A stretch of DNA of 64,000 bases from Pseudoalteromonas marina (GCF_000238335.3 NZ_AHCB03000007.1:186001-250000), one strand, 5' to 3'; positions 17,429 to 27,157 are shown, numbered from the stretch's first letter. The notes: generated by a model from the letters alone, not told the origin. Numbers and translations: made by a program.

Positions 17429-19252
17429 ATGAATACATCTACACTACCTTCAAGCACCTTAGTGCGAAAACCCGAGACTGTCCTCAAACAAGTGTTTGGT
17501 TACAGCGAGTTTCGAGATGGCCAAAAAGCCGTTATTGATGCCGCTTTAAATGCTCAGGACACACTTGTTTTGCTACCCACTGGTGGCGGAAAATCTGTGT
17601 GTTATCAAATTCCGGCGTTAGTTCTTGAAGGGGTGACCATTGTTATATCGCCACTTATTTCGCTTATGCAAGATCAAGTCGCGCAGCTTCAAGCTTTGGG
17701 TGTAAAAGCGGCATATGTTAATAACAGCCTAGCTCGCGAAGAACAGCAACGTGTTTATCAGCAACTTCACCAAGGGCTTATTAAACTATTGTATGTAGCC
17801 CCCGAAAAAGTATTACAACGTGATTTTTTAGAGCGATTATCGCATTTAAAAATAAGCTTATTTGCGATCGATGAAGCGCATTGTGTGTCGCATTGGGGTC
17901 ATGATTTTAGACCGCATTATTTTCGCTTAAACGAACTTAAGCAACGCTTTGCCCACGTGCCTATGATGGCCCTTACAGCGACGGCCGATAAAGCCACACG
18001 CTTTGATATTGTTGAACAGTTAAAACTTCAGCAGCCTTACATTCATACTGGCAGCTTTGATAGACCTAACATTCGTTACACCATAGAAGAGAAATTTAAA
18101 CCTATGGTGCAACTATTACGCTACTTAAAAGAACAAAAAAACCAAAGTGGCATTATTTATTGTACTAGCCGAAAGCGTGTTGACGACATAGCAGAAAAAC
18201 TTGCCGACGCAGGCCTTAATGCAGCCGCTTACCATGCAGGTATGAGCAACGAACAACGCCAGTTTGTGCAAACAGGGTTTGCCCGTGACGATATTCAAAT
18301 AGTGGTGGCAACCGTGGCTTTTGGTATGGGGATTAATAAGCCCAATGTACGTTTTGTTTTGCACTACGACATTCCCAAAAGTATAGAAGCGTACTATCAA
18401 GAAACAGGAAGAGCAGGACGCGATGGCTTAGCCGCCGAAGCAATTATGTACTTTGATCCTGCCGATATAGGCCGTGTAAGACGCTTTTTTGAAGATATTG
18501 ACGACGAGCAACGTCGCCGTGTAGAAGAGCAGCGCTTTAATGCCATGGCAAGCTTTGCTGAGGCACAAACGTGCCGCCGTCAGATACTACTTAACTACTT
18601 TAGTGAATACCAACGCGAGCAATGTGGTAACTGTGATATTTGCTTAAACCCACCAAAAAGCTTTGACGGTACGCTTGTTGCCCAACAAGCGCTTTCGTGT
18701 GTATACAGAGCTGAACAGCGATTTGGTTTAGGATACATTGTAGAGCTATTACGTGGCGCCAACACGAGTCGTATTCGCGATAACAATCATCACCAGTTGA
18801 GCACCTATGGTATTGGTAAAGACAGAAGCAGTGAGTTTTGGCTAAGTATTTTACGCCAATTAATCCACCAAGGATTACTAAGCCAAGATATAACACAAGG
18901 CGCCTCTTTGCGCTTAACCGAAGCCGCCCGCGCTATATTAAAAAGCGAATACGCGCTGCAATTAGCTGAGCCTCGCTTACAAGCAAAACACGTATATCAA
19001 GATAAACTAGCGCAATTTAATTATGATAAAAAACTATTTGCTCGCTTGCGTTCATTACGCAAAGAACTAGCCGATGCCGACGATGTGCCACCGTATGTGG
19101 TATTTAATGATAAAACGTTAGCCGAAATGGCGCAGCTAATGCCCACGAACGACAGTGAGTTTTTAAAAGTGTCAGGCGTTGGTTTTACCAAGTTAAACAA
19201 ATACGGCGGTGCTTTTTTAACAGCAATTCGCAACTACTTAGCCACACAATAA
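17429..19252 (+). CDS. recQ: ATP-dependent DNA helicase RecQ
   Basis: A 607-aa 3'-5' DNA helicase of the RecF recombination pathway. Walker A is LPTGGGKS (about 49-56), the DEAH box is AIDEAHCVSHWGHDFRP (about 146-163), and GRAGRDG is motif VI. The zinc-binding module shows CRRQ...CGNCDIC, followed by a winged helix and a C-terminal HRDC domain (about 525-605). The length equals that of E. coli RecQ (609 aa). There is no Shine-Dalgarno and a promoter-like element lies very close to the ATG. It is followed after 7 bp by the DUF3630 gene. Confidence 0.97.
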   Translation: MNTSTLPSSTLVRKPETVLKQVFGYSEFRDGQKAVIDAALNAQDTLVLLPTGGGKSVCYQIPALVLEGVTIVISPLISLMQDQVAQLQALGVKAAYVNNSLAREEQQRVYQQLHQGLIKLLYVAPEKVLQRDFLERLSHLKISLFAIDEAHCVSHWGHDFRPHYFRLNELKQRFAHVPMMALTATADKATRFDIVEQLKLQQPYIHTGSFDRPNIRYTIEEKFKPMVQLLRYLKEQKNQSGIIYCTSRKRVDDIAEKLADAGLNAAAYHAGMSNEQRQFVQTGFARDDIQIVVATVAFGMGINKPNVRFVLHYDIPKSIEAYYQETGRAGRDGLAAEAIMYFDPADIGRVRRFFEDIDDEQRRRVEEQRFNAMASFAEAQTCRRQILLNYFSEYQREQCGNCDICLNPPKSFDGTLVAQQALSCVYRAEQRFGLGYIVELLRGANTSRIRDNNHHQLSTYGIGKDRSSEFWLSILRQLIHQGLLSQDITQGASLRLTEAARAILKSEYALQLAEPRLQAKHVYQDKLAQFNYDKKLFARLRSLRKELADADDVPPYVVFNDKTLAEMAQLMPTNDSEFLKVSGVGFTKLNKYGGAFLTAIRNYLATQ

Positions 19253-19259
19253 GCATAAT

Positions 19260-19544
19260 ATGAGCAAAATAGATTACGACCACACACACCAATGCATCAT
19301 CATTACCCCGACAGAGCCACCTCACGATGAAGACTTTGAGCTGTGGAGTACATTATTCCTACATTCAGACGATATCGCTATTAGCGAGTATTCGGCGGGA
19401 GCCGATAGGCATCAGGTGCGTTTTTCTTATAGCCAACAAACGTTTAATTTAAATTACGAGCATTACAGTCAAAGTATTTGGATTAACGGCGAAGGGCCTG
19501 AAGCAGAACATTTATTAGCCGCGTTGGCTTTTTATTTAAATTAA
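19260..19544 (+). CDS. DUF3630 family protein
   Basis: A 94-aa acidic protein assigned to DUF3630, a gammaproteobacterial family often found directly after recQ. It has no signal peptide or membrane segment and seems to alternate short strands (CIIITPTEP, HQVRFSYSQ, FNLNYEHYSQSIWING) with a final helix HLLAALAFYL. It starts 7 bp after the recQ stop and must share its mRNA. Its function is unknown; the link to RecQ is from position only. Confidence 0.78.
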   Translation: MSKIDYDHTHQCIIITPTEPPHDEDFELWSTLFLHSDDIAISEYSAGADRHQVRFSYSQQTFNLNYEHYSQSIWINGEGPEAEHLLAALAFYLN

Positions 19545-19739
19545 CCCGTTTTAGCGATGGATGAATGAACTGTTTTTATAATCGGGCAATAGTTAACACC
19601 TAAACGGCTCTTTTTAACAAATAGTTTTTAATATAATAAATTAATTATTTCCCCCCCATGCTTTTTACTTACATTTAAATAACAATGATGTAAGCTAATA
19701 TTACGGGTGTAGTTTGCTACGCAGTAAATAAGGGGTTAA

Positions 19740-21449
19740 ATGATCAGTAATACGTGGTTTTCGCCCTATTTTGTTGGGGTTTTTGTTCTGTGTCTATTAA
19801 TGTCTAATGCTTATGCAGAGCCATTACCTTCAAACACAGGTACCTGCCCTCTTGAATCATCAATACATTTGAGTGAAGAAAAACTACGTCGCCAACTCAG
19901 CGATGAAACGCTTCTCGTTGCTACAAAACCAAATGCAAAAATTGCCACTATTACGCTAGAACAACTCAATGTATTTAATACTGCGCTGGAAGAAGAAAAT
20001 AACGCACTGTTTAGATTTGCTAACCGCGCACACATTCAAACTGAGCCTGAGGTAATTAAAAATTTACTGCTTTTTAACTCTGGCGATCTTTACGATGCTA
20101 AAAAGCTTTCTGAATCGGAGCGCCTGCTGCGAAAAGAAAACTACCTATACGACGCACAAATTAGCGCAACTGAAAACTGTGATGGCGATATAGATGTTAA
20201 AGTAATTACCCGTGATTTATGGACGCTCTTACCAGAAATAAACTTTAGCCGTAGCGGAGGCGAAAATAAATCGAGCATTGGTTTTAGAGAATCAAACTTG
20301 CTTGGGTGGGGTAAAAGGTTGTCTTTTTCTCGTACAACCGACAGCGATCGTAGTGGCTATTTATTTGTATATGACGATCCTAATATTTTTTCTAGCCGTT
20401 ACCGTGGTCGCGTAGAGTATGCCGATAACAGCGATGGTAAGCGTCATTTACTTGAACTTACTTATCCATTTTATGCCATAGACACACCTTACAGCTACGG
20501 TATTTTAAGCTACTCAGAGCAGCGAGAAGAATCCTTATACCGGCGTGGCAAAGAAATTAGTGAATTTGATCAAACAACCGATCTCAATCGCATTTTTATT
20601 GGTCATTCTAAAGCATTAAGTAATAGCTGGACCCAGCGAATTAGCTTAGGTTATGTAGATGAGCAGCATACATTTACTGCTATTCAAACCACGTTTGAGC
20701 CTTTAGCTAAAGATAGAAGCTACAGTTATCCCTATATTAGCGGCCATTGGTTTGAAGATAATTTTATTAAAGTACGAAATTTTGACAGTATTTATCGCAC
20801 TGAAGATTTAAACCTAGGCTGGAATGCACAAGCATTACTCGGTTACTCAGATGAGTCATTAAGTGATGACGATAGCCGCTTGGTGTATTCGCTTAATGTT
20901 AAAACAGCGCATTTTTCTGGCGATAATACGCTTTGGCGTTTTAGCACGAACCTAGAGGGATTTTGGAACAAAGAACAAAAACAACTCGAAAATTTTAAAG
21001 CAACTTCGCAAGTACAATATTATCTAAATACAAGTGTTGATCAGTCTTGGTATGTAAAAGGTCGCGTGCAATATGCAAAAAACCTAACAGCCGACCAACA
21101 GCTTACCTTAGGTGGGGAGACAGGCCTGCGTGGTTACCCTATGGATTATCAACATGGCGACCGTAGCTTTTTAGTGAGCCTAGAAAAACGCTACTACTGG
21201 GAGTACGATTTGCTACAACTATTTAAAGTAGGTGGCGCAGGCTTTATAGATATTGGTAGGGCATGGTTTAATGACCAAACAAATGGTGAAAATAATCATG
21301 TTCTCAAAAATGTAGGCGTTGGTTTGCGCCTAGCACCAAGTAGAGCAAATGCAGGAACTATGATCCACCTTGATATAGCCGCCCCCATAGATAGCGCCGA
21401 CGATGTCGACTCTGTACAGTGGCTTGTCAGTGTAAAAAAATCTTTTTAA
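19740..21449 (+). CDS. Omp85-family outer-membrane protein with one POTRA domain
   Basis: A 569-aa outer-membrane protein. A signal peptide of about 26 residues ends AYA. It is followed by a region with one POTRA-like domain (about residues 90-155), then a bacterial-surface-antigen beta-barrel to the C-terminal phenylalanine (VSVKKSF). The conserved barrel motif GLRGYP near residue 461 corresponds to the VRGF/Y lid motif of BamA, TamA and TpsB proteins. It is shorter than BamA (five POTRA) or TamA (three). No secreted partner gene is nearby, so it is not obviously a two-partner secretion pore. Its substrate is unknown. Confidence 0.78.
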   Translation: MISNTWFSPYFVGVFVLCLLMSNAYAEPLPSNTGTCPLESSIHLSEEKLRRQLSDETLLVATKPNAKIATITLEQLNVFNTALEEENNALFRFANRAHIQTEPEVIKNLLLFNSGDLYDAKKLSESERLLRKENYLYDAQISATENCDGDIDVKVITRDLWTLLPEINFSRSGGENKSSIGFRESNLLGWGKRLSFSRTTDSDRSGYLFVYDDPNIFSSRYRGRVEYADNSDGKRHLLELTYPFYAIDTPYSYGILSYSEQREESLYRRGKEISEFDQTTDLNRIFIGHSKALSNSWTQRISLGYVDEQHTFTAIQTTFEPLAKDRSYSYPYISGHWFEDNFIKVRNFDSIYRTEDLNLGWNAQALLGYSDESLSDDDSRLVYSLNVKTAHFSGDNTLWRFSTNLEGFWNKEQKQLENFKATSQVQYYLNTSVDQSWYVKGRVQYAKNLTADQQLTLGGETGLRGYPMDYQHGDRSFLVSLEKRYYWEYDLLQLFKVGGAGFIDIGRAWFNDQTNGENNHVLKNVGVGLRLAPSRANAGTMIHLDIAAPIDSADDVDSVQWLVSVKKSF

Positions 21450-21569
21450 ATAGCTACTTAGCACCAAAATAACACGCTAAACTAAGGCCTTTAAGCTAGT
21501 TGAAATTCAACCTAACGTGTTGCTTTATTTACTACTTTTAACTACTACATAACTACAAAAGGCGCTATT

Positions 21570-22142
21570 TTGGAATTTTTAGATGTTTTAGAATTACTCA
21601 CCAATCAATATAAACTCATAGTCACCATTATTGCCTTGTTACTGTTTCCAGTGCTTTTAACGCTAACTAAAAAGCTACTTGAAAAAGCCATTAAAGGCAA
21701 AGTTGATTTGCACCGTAAATACCGCGCAGAGTTACTTCTTAAAATTATTCTTGCCTTTGTCATGTTATGTTTAGTGCTAGTATTTTGGGGTATTGAACTA
21801 AGAGGATTATTGGTTCTAGGCTCGTCACTATTTGCAATGTTAGGTGTAGCGCTATTTGCAGCATGGTCATTATTAAGTAACCTGACCGCGTTTTTATTAA
21901 TGTTTATTCAAAACGACTGCCGTGTTGGCTTTTGGGTACGCATTATCGATGGCGCAAACCATATTGAAGGGCGAATTGTCGAAATGGGCTTAATGAATGT
22001 CGTACTTGAGCATATTGATGGGCACCGCGTCATTTACCCTAATAACTTATTTGTTACCCGCCCTGTTTTGGTTTTAAACGCAGAGCCTAAACCATCAAAA
22101 GCACCTGCTGTTAAACGTATTATAGGCCCTAAAAAGTCATAA
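21570..22142 (+). CDS. short MscS-like membrane protein
   Basis: A 190-aa membrane protein related to the MscS family. Three hydrophobic segments occupy about residues 14-32, 50-72 and 76-112. They are followed by the beta-domain-like part (CRVGFWVRIIDG, EGRIVEMGLMNVVLEHIDG, VIYPNNLF). The alpha/beta C-terminal vestibule of MscS is missing and is replaced by a short Pro/Lys-rich tail. The start is a TTG at 21570 after GGCG; no ATG is available before the membrane segments. It follows the Omp85-like gene by 120 bp. It may not be a channel on its own. Confidence 0.78.
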   Translation: MEFLDVLELLTNQYKLIVTIIALLLFPVLLTLTKKLLEKAIKGKVDLHRKYRAELLLKIILAFVMLCLVLVFWGIELRGLLVLGSSLFAMLGVALFAAWSLLSNLTAFLLMFIQNDCRVGFWVRIIDGANHIEGRIVEMGLMNVVLEHIDGHRVIYPNNLFVTRPVLVLNAEPKPSKAPAVKRIIGPKKS

Positions 22143-22151
22143 TTTTTATAT

Positions 22152-22187
22152 AAAAAAAGCCGCTTCAATGATTAAAGCGGCTTTTTA
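22152..22187. terminator. bidirectional terminator between the MscS-like gene and the rimK cluster
   Basis: The stem AAAAAGCCGCTT/AAGCGGCTTTTT with an 8-nt loop and T runs on both strands. It lies between two convergent genes. Confidence 0.88.
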
Positions 22188-22202
22188 CTAATTACTTAAG
22201 TA

Positions 22203-23288
22203 TTAGTTATTTAGCTCTGCAGTTTTTAGCTCATCTTCTAAATCATTTATTCCATCAATAAATGTTTCTAGCTGCTGCTCAACCACGCTATTGTCGTTTG
22301 CAAAGTAAGCAATGTGGAATACAGCATCGCCTTCATTTACTAATGGCATAGTTTGCTGACCTATAATAATCCCACTTCGTGGCGCACGCAGTTCTAGCTC
22401 AGAATCACCAAGTGGACTACTTATAAACGCCAGTACTTGCCCTTTTGTAACACGCTCTCCTAACGAAACTTGAGCGCGCACAATACCATCTACTTCAGCA
22501 CGCACCCAACTTGTTGAACGCGCAATGATAGGCTCAGGTATTTTTTTAGGGCGTTTACCACGCATCATTTTTAAATGACGCATTACATAATCAACACCTT
22601 GTACACCTGCGGCTATTGCAATCGGGTCAAAACGCAGTGCTTCACCCGCTTCGTAAGTAATAACCGGTATGCCTAAATTCGCCGCTTCACTTCTTAATGA
22701 ACCATTACGCAATGACGCATCTATTACTGCTGGTGTGCCAAAGGCTTTGGCCATCTGCGCCGTAGCTTCATCCGCCAAATTTGCACGTATTTGTGGCAAG
22801 TTTGTTCGGTGTATAGCCCCAGTATGTAAGTCAATAATATGTGTGCAATGCACTGCAACTTGATTAAAAAACATATACGCCATACGACCCGCTAGCGACC
22901 CTCTTTCAGAACCTGGAAAACTGCGGTTCATGTCACGACGGTCGGGTAAATAGCGCGACTTATGAATAAAACCAAATACGTTAACAATGGGTACCGCGAT
23001 AAGCGTGCCACGTAGCTGGCTTGGATCTATTTTAGCCAGTAATTGACGAACAACTTCTACCCCATTTAATTCATCACCATGAATAGCGGCACATACCATC
23101 AGTACAGGGCCTTCCATTACGCCATTAACAACCTCTATAGGTATGTTAAGAGGTGAGTGGGTATAAAGCTTTGCAGCTTCTAAAGCTAACGTTTTGCGTT
23201 CACCAACACCAATGCTTTCACCTAATAAAGTGAAAGGACGGTTAATTTTAACCTTTGCCACGAGTTGCGGTTCCTTTGATTGAGGCAT
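22203..23288 (-). CDS. succinylglutamate desuccinylase/aspartoacylase-family hydrolase
   Basis: A zinc-dependent AstE/ASPA-type hydrolase of about 361 aa. The zinc ligands are seen in [13 protein letters not shown] (His and Glu) and in IIDLHTG (His); [12 protein letters not shown] carries substrate-binding Arg and Asn. The last 100 residues ([20 protein letters not shown] to the [11 protein letters not shown] block) look like a biotinyl/lipoyl-type barrel, as in other proteins of this subfamily. The ATG at 23288 overlaps the rimK end by 41 nt. A GTG at 23261 with an AAAGGA site is a good alternative start. Its linkage to rimK suggests a glutamate-amide substrate, but that is inferred. Confidence 0.85.
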   Translation of the reverse strand: MPQSKEPQLVAKVKINRPFTLLGESIGVGERKTLALEAAKLYTHSPLNIPIEVVNGVMEGPVLMVCAAIHGDELNGVEVVRQLLAKIDPSQLRGTLIAVPIVNVFGFIHKSRYLPDRRDMNRSFPGSERGSLAGRMAYMFFNQVAVHCTHIIDLHTGAIHRTNLPQIRANLADEATAQMAKAFGTPAVIDASLRNGSLRSEAANLGIPVITYEAGEALRFDPIAIAAGVQGVDYVMRHLKMMRGKRPKKIPEPIIARSTSWVRAEVDGIVRAQVSLGERVTKGQVLAFISSPLGDSELELRAPRSGIIIGQQTMPLVNEGDAVFHIAYFANDNSVVEQQLETFIDGINDLEDELKTAELNN

Positions 23289-24153
23289 TTTTTTCGATGA
23301 AATCAATCACCATGCCCGCAATGTCTTTACCTGTTGCTATTTCTATACCTTCAAGACCTGGTGATGAGTTAACCTCCATCACTAAAGGCCCACGAGATGA
23401 GCGAAGTAAATCTACACCCGCTACATTTAAGCCCATTGCTTTTGCTGCAGCAACGGCGGTTTTACGCTCTTCAGGCGTAATACGAACTAGTGTAGCGCTA
23501 CCACCACGGTGAAGGTTTGAACGGAACTCACCTTCTTGCGCTTGGCGCTTCATCGCTGCAATTACTTTATCGCCTAACACAAAACAGCGAATATCCGCAC
23601 CACCCGCTTCTTTAATGTATTCCTGAACCATAATATTGGCTTTTAAGCCCATGAAAGCTTCGATTACACTTTCAGCAGCTTTGCGCGTTTCAGCAAGTAC
23701 AACACCAATACCTTGTGTGCCCTCTAGTAATTTAATCACAACCGGTGCACCACCAACCATTTCGAGTAAATCTTTCACGTCATCAGGCTTGCTCGCAAAC
23801 CCCGTTACAGGCATGCCTACACCCTTGCGTGATAATAACTGTAACGAACGTAATTTATCGCGTGAACGAGAAATAGCCACAGATTCGTTTACTGGGTATA
23901 CCCCCATCATTTCAAACTGGCGTAAAACGGCACAGCCATAAAATGTTACCGATGCGCCAATACGCGGCACAATGGCATCGAAATCTTTTAAGTTTTCACC
24001 GCGATAGTGAATTTCCGGCTGTTCAGAGTTTATATTCATGTACGAGCGAAGTGCGTCTATCACTTTCACTTCGTGCCCACGAGCCTCTGCAGCCTCGATT
24101 AAACGACGTGTTGAATATAGCTTTCTGTTACGAGATAAAATACCGATTTTCAT
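23248..24153 (-). CDS. rimK: ribosomal protein S6--L-glutamate ligase RimK
   Basis: A 301-aa ATP-grasp ligase that adds glutamates to the C-terminus of ribosomal protein S6 and can make poly-alpha-glutamate in vitro. ATP-grasp features include [32 protein letters not shown], the metal-binding [13 protein letters not shown] and the N-terminal start [18 protein letters not shown]. The length equals that of E. coli RimK (300 aa). Upstream is rimB and downstream is the hydrolase, whose start overlaps this gene. All three are on the minus strand. Confidence 0.95.
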   Translation of the reverse strand: MKIGILSRNRKLYSTRRLIEAAEARGHEVKVIDALRSYMNINSEQPEIHYRGENLKDFDAIVPRIGASVTFYGCAVLRQFEMMGVYPVNESVAISRSRDKLRSLQLLSRKGVGMPVTGFASKPDDVKDLLEMVGGAPVVIKLLEGTQGIGVVLAETRKAAESVIEAFMGLKANIMVQEYIKEAGGADIRCFVLGDKVIAAMKRQAQEGEFRSNLHRGGSATLVRITPEERKTAVAAAKAMGLNVAGVDLLRSSRGPLVMEVNSSPGLEGIEIATGKDIAGMVIDFIEKNASIKGTATRGKG

Positions 24154-24228
24154 AGTTAAAACCTTAACTAAATTTTATAGCATTAGTGCTTAATAGCTGC
24201 TTTTTATGCAACTTAAGCCCAATACTTT

Positions 24229-24651
24229 TTATAATAAATGAGATAATGCCGTGTCAACAATGACACGATTCTCCATGGCTGTTCGACCTAGCAACATTCT
24301 AAACTTCATGGTTGCACGGCTTGTGAGGGTGACTTCAATAGGCCAGCTATGTTCACCCGCATGTAATGTTGTTTCTATAAAATAACGCAGCTGTTTTTCA
24401 CCACTGGAACTGGTTACGTATTTCATTTTTTTCACTTTAGCATTACAAGTAATTTGAGTTTCTTCGTCATCTTGTAACGGTTGAGCTGTAAATTTAACCC
24501 ACTTTTCGCCATCAACTTCGTATTCTTCAATGTTAATTGCATGAATACATGAAGTGCGTGCACCAGTGTCAACTTTAGCCTTGATCCGCTCAATACCAAG
24601 CTCAGGTAAACTTAACCACTCACGCCAACCTATTGTTATTTTTGTCGTCAT
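24229..24651 (-). CDS. rimB: RimB-type retropepsin-like protease (ATP-dependent zinc protease family)
   Basis: A 140-aa protein of the family first annotated as ATP-dependent zinc proteases (PF05618). The motif AKVDTGARTSCIHA includes the DTGA of retroviral-type aspartic proteases, and the C-terminus has FRMLLGRTAM. In Pseudomonas, RimB is encoded with RimK and affects S6 modification. It starts 75 bp upstream of rimK on the same strand. There are no transmembrane segments. The proteolytic role is predicted, not shown. Confidence 0.82.
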   Translation of the reverse strand: MTTKITIGWREWLSLPELGIERIKAKVDTGARTSCIHAINIEEYEVDGEKWVKFTAQPLQDDEETQITCNAKVKKMKYVTSSSGEKQLRYFIETTLHAGEHSWPIEVTLTSRATMKFRMLLGRTAMENRVIVDTALSHLL

Positions 24652-24917
24652 AAATGTGCCCTTAGTAAAAAAGAGGTTTATACGCTACGGGTGAAAAAAC
24701 ACCAACAAAATAAATTTATCTAGTCGATGAGTAAATTAAATTGATCTTTTAAGGTAACTCATCACACAATGCGCGCCTTGCTGAGCATAAAATTAAATCA
24801 GCACTATGACTCTACTTAAATTGAATATGTTTTAACTTATTAAAAGTAAATATGTTTTGGGTATGTAGATACACTATAGTTTACTGTATTAAAAATACAC
24901 TCTTTTGAGATCTTATT

Positions 24918-25889
24918 ATGATTAATGGTTTGCTTCATGCCCTAGTGCTTGATGAAAAAGGCGGTACACGTGCTGTTAAAAGCAGCGAAGACCTTCACAA
25001 CTGGCAACCTGAGCAAGGTAAATTATGGGTCCATATGGATTACAGCCAAACCGACGTAGTCAACTGGCTCAAACACTGTGAGCTTTTAACCGATTATGAG
25101 CTAGAGTCATTTACGGCGGATGAAACACGCCCACGTATCACGCAGTCTGCAAATGGACACATGCTGTTTTTGCGCGGTGTAAACTTAAACCCAGCGCAAA
25201 GCCCCGAGGACATGGTGTCGGTACGTTTATTTATTAACGAAAATATAGTCATCACTTCGCGTAAGCGTCGCCTTTTATCTATTGACGATGTACTTAACTC
25301 GTTAAAAGACAATAAAGGCCCGTGCTCTATATCAGAGCTTGTGTGTGCTATTACACAAAAGCTGACTTCACGTATGCAAAGTGTTATTAACTCTTTAGAT
25401 GAAACACTTGATGGCTTTGAAGAAGAAATAGACGAGCCAAGTAAGCGTTTTGACAACCAAGCGCTATCGCAGTTACGCCGCCAAACTATTGCGCTTAAGC
25501 GTTATTTAAAGCCTCAAAAAGAGGCGCTCACTACAATGGTAAACGGTCATTATGAGTGGCTTTTGGATGACGATAAGGCAAAGCTAAACGAAACCACTAA
25601 CTTACTTATTCGCTACCTTGAAGAATTAGACAGCTCAATAGAGCGTGCACAAATTATTCAACAAACAGTTACTAACCATGTTTCTGAGCAGTTAAACCAA
25701 CGTATGTATGTGATGTCGGTAGTGGCTGCCTTGTTTTTACCGCTAGGCTTTTTAACAGGCTTGCTTGGGGTAAACGTTGGGGGAATTCCAGGCACAGACA
25801 ACCCTTACGCATTTACGCTATTTATTGTGTTTTTAGTGATACTTACTGGTGGTATTGGTGTGTATTTTAAAAATAAAAAGTGGCTCTAA
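24918..25889 (+). CDS. zntB: zinc transporter ZntB (CorA family)
   Basis: A 323-aa CorA-superfamily metal transporter. The N-terminal 260 residues form the cytoplasmic funnel with a long helix. They are followed by two C-terminal transmembrane segments (about 262-285 and 295-316) joined by LLGVNVGGIPG, which holds the GxN motif in the ZntB form. The length equals that of E. coli ZntB (327 aa). It is divergent from rimB with a 266-bp gap and appears monocistronic. E. coli ZntB is now viewed as a proton-coupled zinc importer; earlier work called it an exporter. Confidence 0.9.
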   Translation: MINGLLHALVLDEKGGTRAVKSSEDLHNWQPEQGKLWVHMDYSQTDVVNWLKHCELLTDYELESFTADETRPRITQSANGHMLFLRGVNLNPAQSPEDMVSVRLFINENIVITSRKRRLLSIDDVLNSLKDNKGPCSISELVCAITQKLTSRMQSVINSLDETLDGFEEEIDEPSKRFDNQALSQLRRQTIALKRYLKPQKEALTTMVNGHYEWLLDDDKAKLNETTNLLIRYLEELDSSIERAQIIQQTVTNHVSEQLNQRMYVMSVVAALFLPLGFLTGLLGVNVGGIPGTDNPYAFTLFIVFLVILTGGIGVYFKNKKWL

Positions 25890-25970
25890 TAGTATTAAGT
25901 GATCTATCTGGAGGCTAAAAAATCATGTCGATGACAGGGCAAATATTTTGTTATTCTAAATACCTAAGTT

Positions 25971-25993
25971 TAAACCAGTGCCTCCCTGGTTTA
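25971..25993. other. 8-bp hairpin between zntB and its terminator
   Basis: TAAACCAG, a 7-nt loop and CTGGTTTA form a perfect stem 80 bp after the zntB stop. No T run follows, so it is not a standard terminator. The role is unknown. Confidence 0.35.
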
Positions 25994-26050
25994 GCCCTTC
26001 AAGTTTATTAAGTATTGATATAAACCTGATATAGCCATCAATTAAAAACT

Positions 26051-26086
26051 AAAAAGGCGCGCATTGTTAAATGCTCGCCTTTTTTA
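26051..26086. terminator. bidirectional terminator between zntB and rraB
   Basis: The stem AAAAAGGCG/CGCCTTTTT with an inner GCATT/AATGC pairing and T runs on both strands, between convergent genes. Confidence 0.85.
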
Positions 26087-26108
26087 ATTTTTATACTTGA
26101 ATCGCTAA

Positions 26109-26444
26109 TTACTCTTGAAAGTAAGTGCCCCAACCGTCGTACTCAACGTCGCATTCAACAGCAAGTGCTGCTAGTTTATCAACGTCTTCCATAATGACGT
26201 CTACGTCTAGCTCAGCTTCTACTACTATGTCGAAGCTCCAAATTTTGCTGCCGTCTTCAAGCTCAAGCTCTGCTGGCTCTTCAACATCGTAGCCTAATTT
26301 AAAAGCAGCCAATGCGGCTTGCTCTAGTTTAGGGAAGTCTTCACACACAAAGTGGTGCTCCACTTCATAAAGTATTTCAGGATCTGATCCATCTTCAAGT
26401 AGTGAACTTACGATGTCTTCACTTATTTCGCGCCAGTTTTCCAT
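26109..26444 (-). CDS. rraB: regulator of ribonuclease activity B (RNase E inhibitor)
   Basis: A 111-aa acidic protein that matches RraB, which binds RNase E and changes the composition of the degradosome. The conserved ends are present: a DIVSSLLEDGSDPEILYEVEHH start and a VEYDGWGTYF C-terminus. The stop codon of plsC overlaps its start by one base, so the two genes are probably translated from one message. E. coli RraB is 138 aa with a longer acidic tail that is absent here. Confidence 0.92.
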   Translation of the reverse strand: MENWREISEDIVSSLLEDGSDPEILYEVEHHFVCEDFPKLEQAALAAFKLGYDVEEPAELELEDGSKIWSFDIVVEAELDVDVIMEDVDKLAALAVECDVEYDGWGTYFQE

Positions 26445-27157
26445 TATTTCTCTCTCACTTGAGCATCTAATTCGTTTATTTTAGCAGCCATAACAGTATG
26501 TACGTTTTGAGCGTGCTCTCGCGCACTTATACTTTTATCAAGTGATATAGGCGCTAACATTTCGATGTAAATTGTACCATTATCCCAACGATTTAGCTTA
26601 ATGGTTTTATGCGTTGTATTCATACACACGGGAACCACTGGCACGTCCGCACTCATCGCGGTATGAAAAGCACCTGTTTTAAAAGGTAATAAACCGCGCC
26701 CATAGCTTCGTGTACCTTCTGCAAATACCCATATAGATAGCCCATTTTTCTTAATTTTTTCAGCTGCTTTTGAAATAGTACCAGCCGCTTTTGAACGATT
26801 TGCTCTATCTATTAAAATATTGCCTGACAGCCAATAAAGTTGACCAAAAAATGGGATCCACTTTAGGCTCTTTTTACCAAGACTTACACAGTTTTTTGGT
26901 ACCATTGCTGGTACTGTAAATAAATCATAGCTATTTTGATGATTTGCAACGTACACTGCAGGGCCAATATTTTCGGCATCTTGATGGCGTGTCAGCACTA
27001 ATTTAACACCGATCATTTTGGCCATAGAACCAAACCAGCCTGCAATTATGTGAACATTATTTGGGTGAAAAGGCCTGACTAATGAAAGTAACAAACCAAA
27101 AATACAACTCAACAATATAAACATAAACATAATAAAAACACGTATTACAGCTAACAA
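26444..27157 (-). CDS. plsC: 1-acyl-sn-glycerol-3-phosphate acyltransferase
   Basis: A 237-aa membrane-bound acyltransferase that makes phosphatidic acid from lysophosphatidic acid. The catalytic NHQNSYD holds the HX4D motif (His73-Asp78), followed by GKKSLKWIPFFGQLYWLSGN and FAEGTRSYGRG. The frame is open 6 codons further, but a TTG at 27157 with GGAG seven bases upstream aligns with the E. coli PlsC start (MLYIFR versus MLAVIR), so it is chosen. It lies downstream of parC as in E. coli, with a terminator between them. Confidence 0.92.
   Translation of the reverse strand: MLAVIRVFIMFMFILLSCIFGLLLSLVRPFHPNNVHIIAGWFGSMAKMIGVKLVLTRHQDAENIGPAVYVANHQNSYDLFTVPAMVPKNCVSLGKKSLKWIPFFGQLYWLSGNILIDRANRSKAAGTISKAAEKIKKNGLSIWVFAEGTRSYGRGLLPFKTGAFHTAMSADVPVVPVCMNTTHKTIKLNRWDNGTIYIEMLAPISLDKSISAREHAQNVHTVMAAKINELDAQVREK

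Noticed and set aside
19661..19667. C-rich tract after the DUF3630 gene as a phase-variable repeat
   Set aside because: Seven C in a non-coding AT-rich region with no frame or promoter spacing that it would clearly switch.
21495..21525. Short palindrome GTTGAA-A-TTCAAC upstream of the MscS-like gene as a LexA or other operator
   Set aside because: It does not match the LexA consensus and such 6-bp arms are common in AT-rich sequence.
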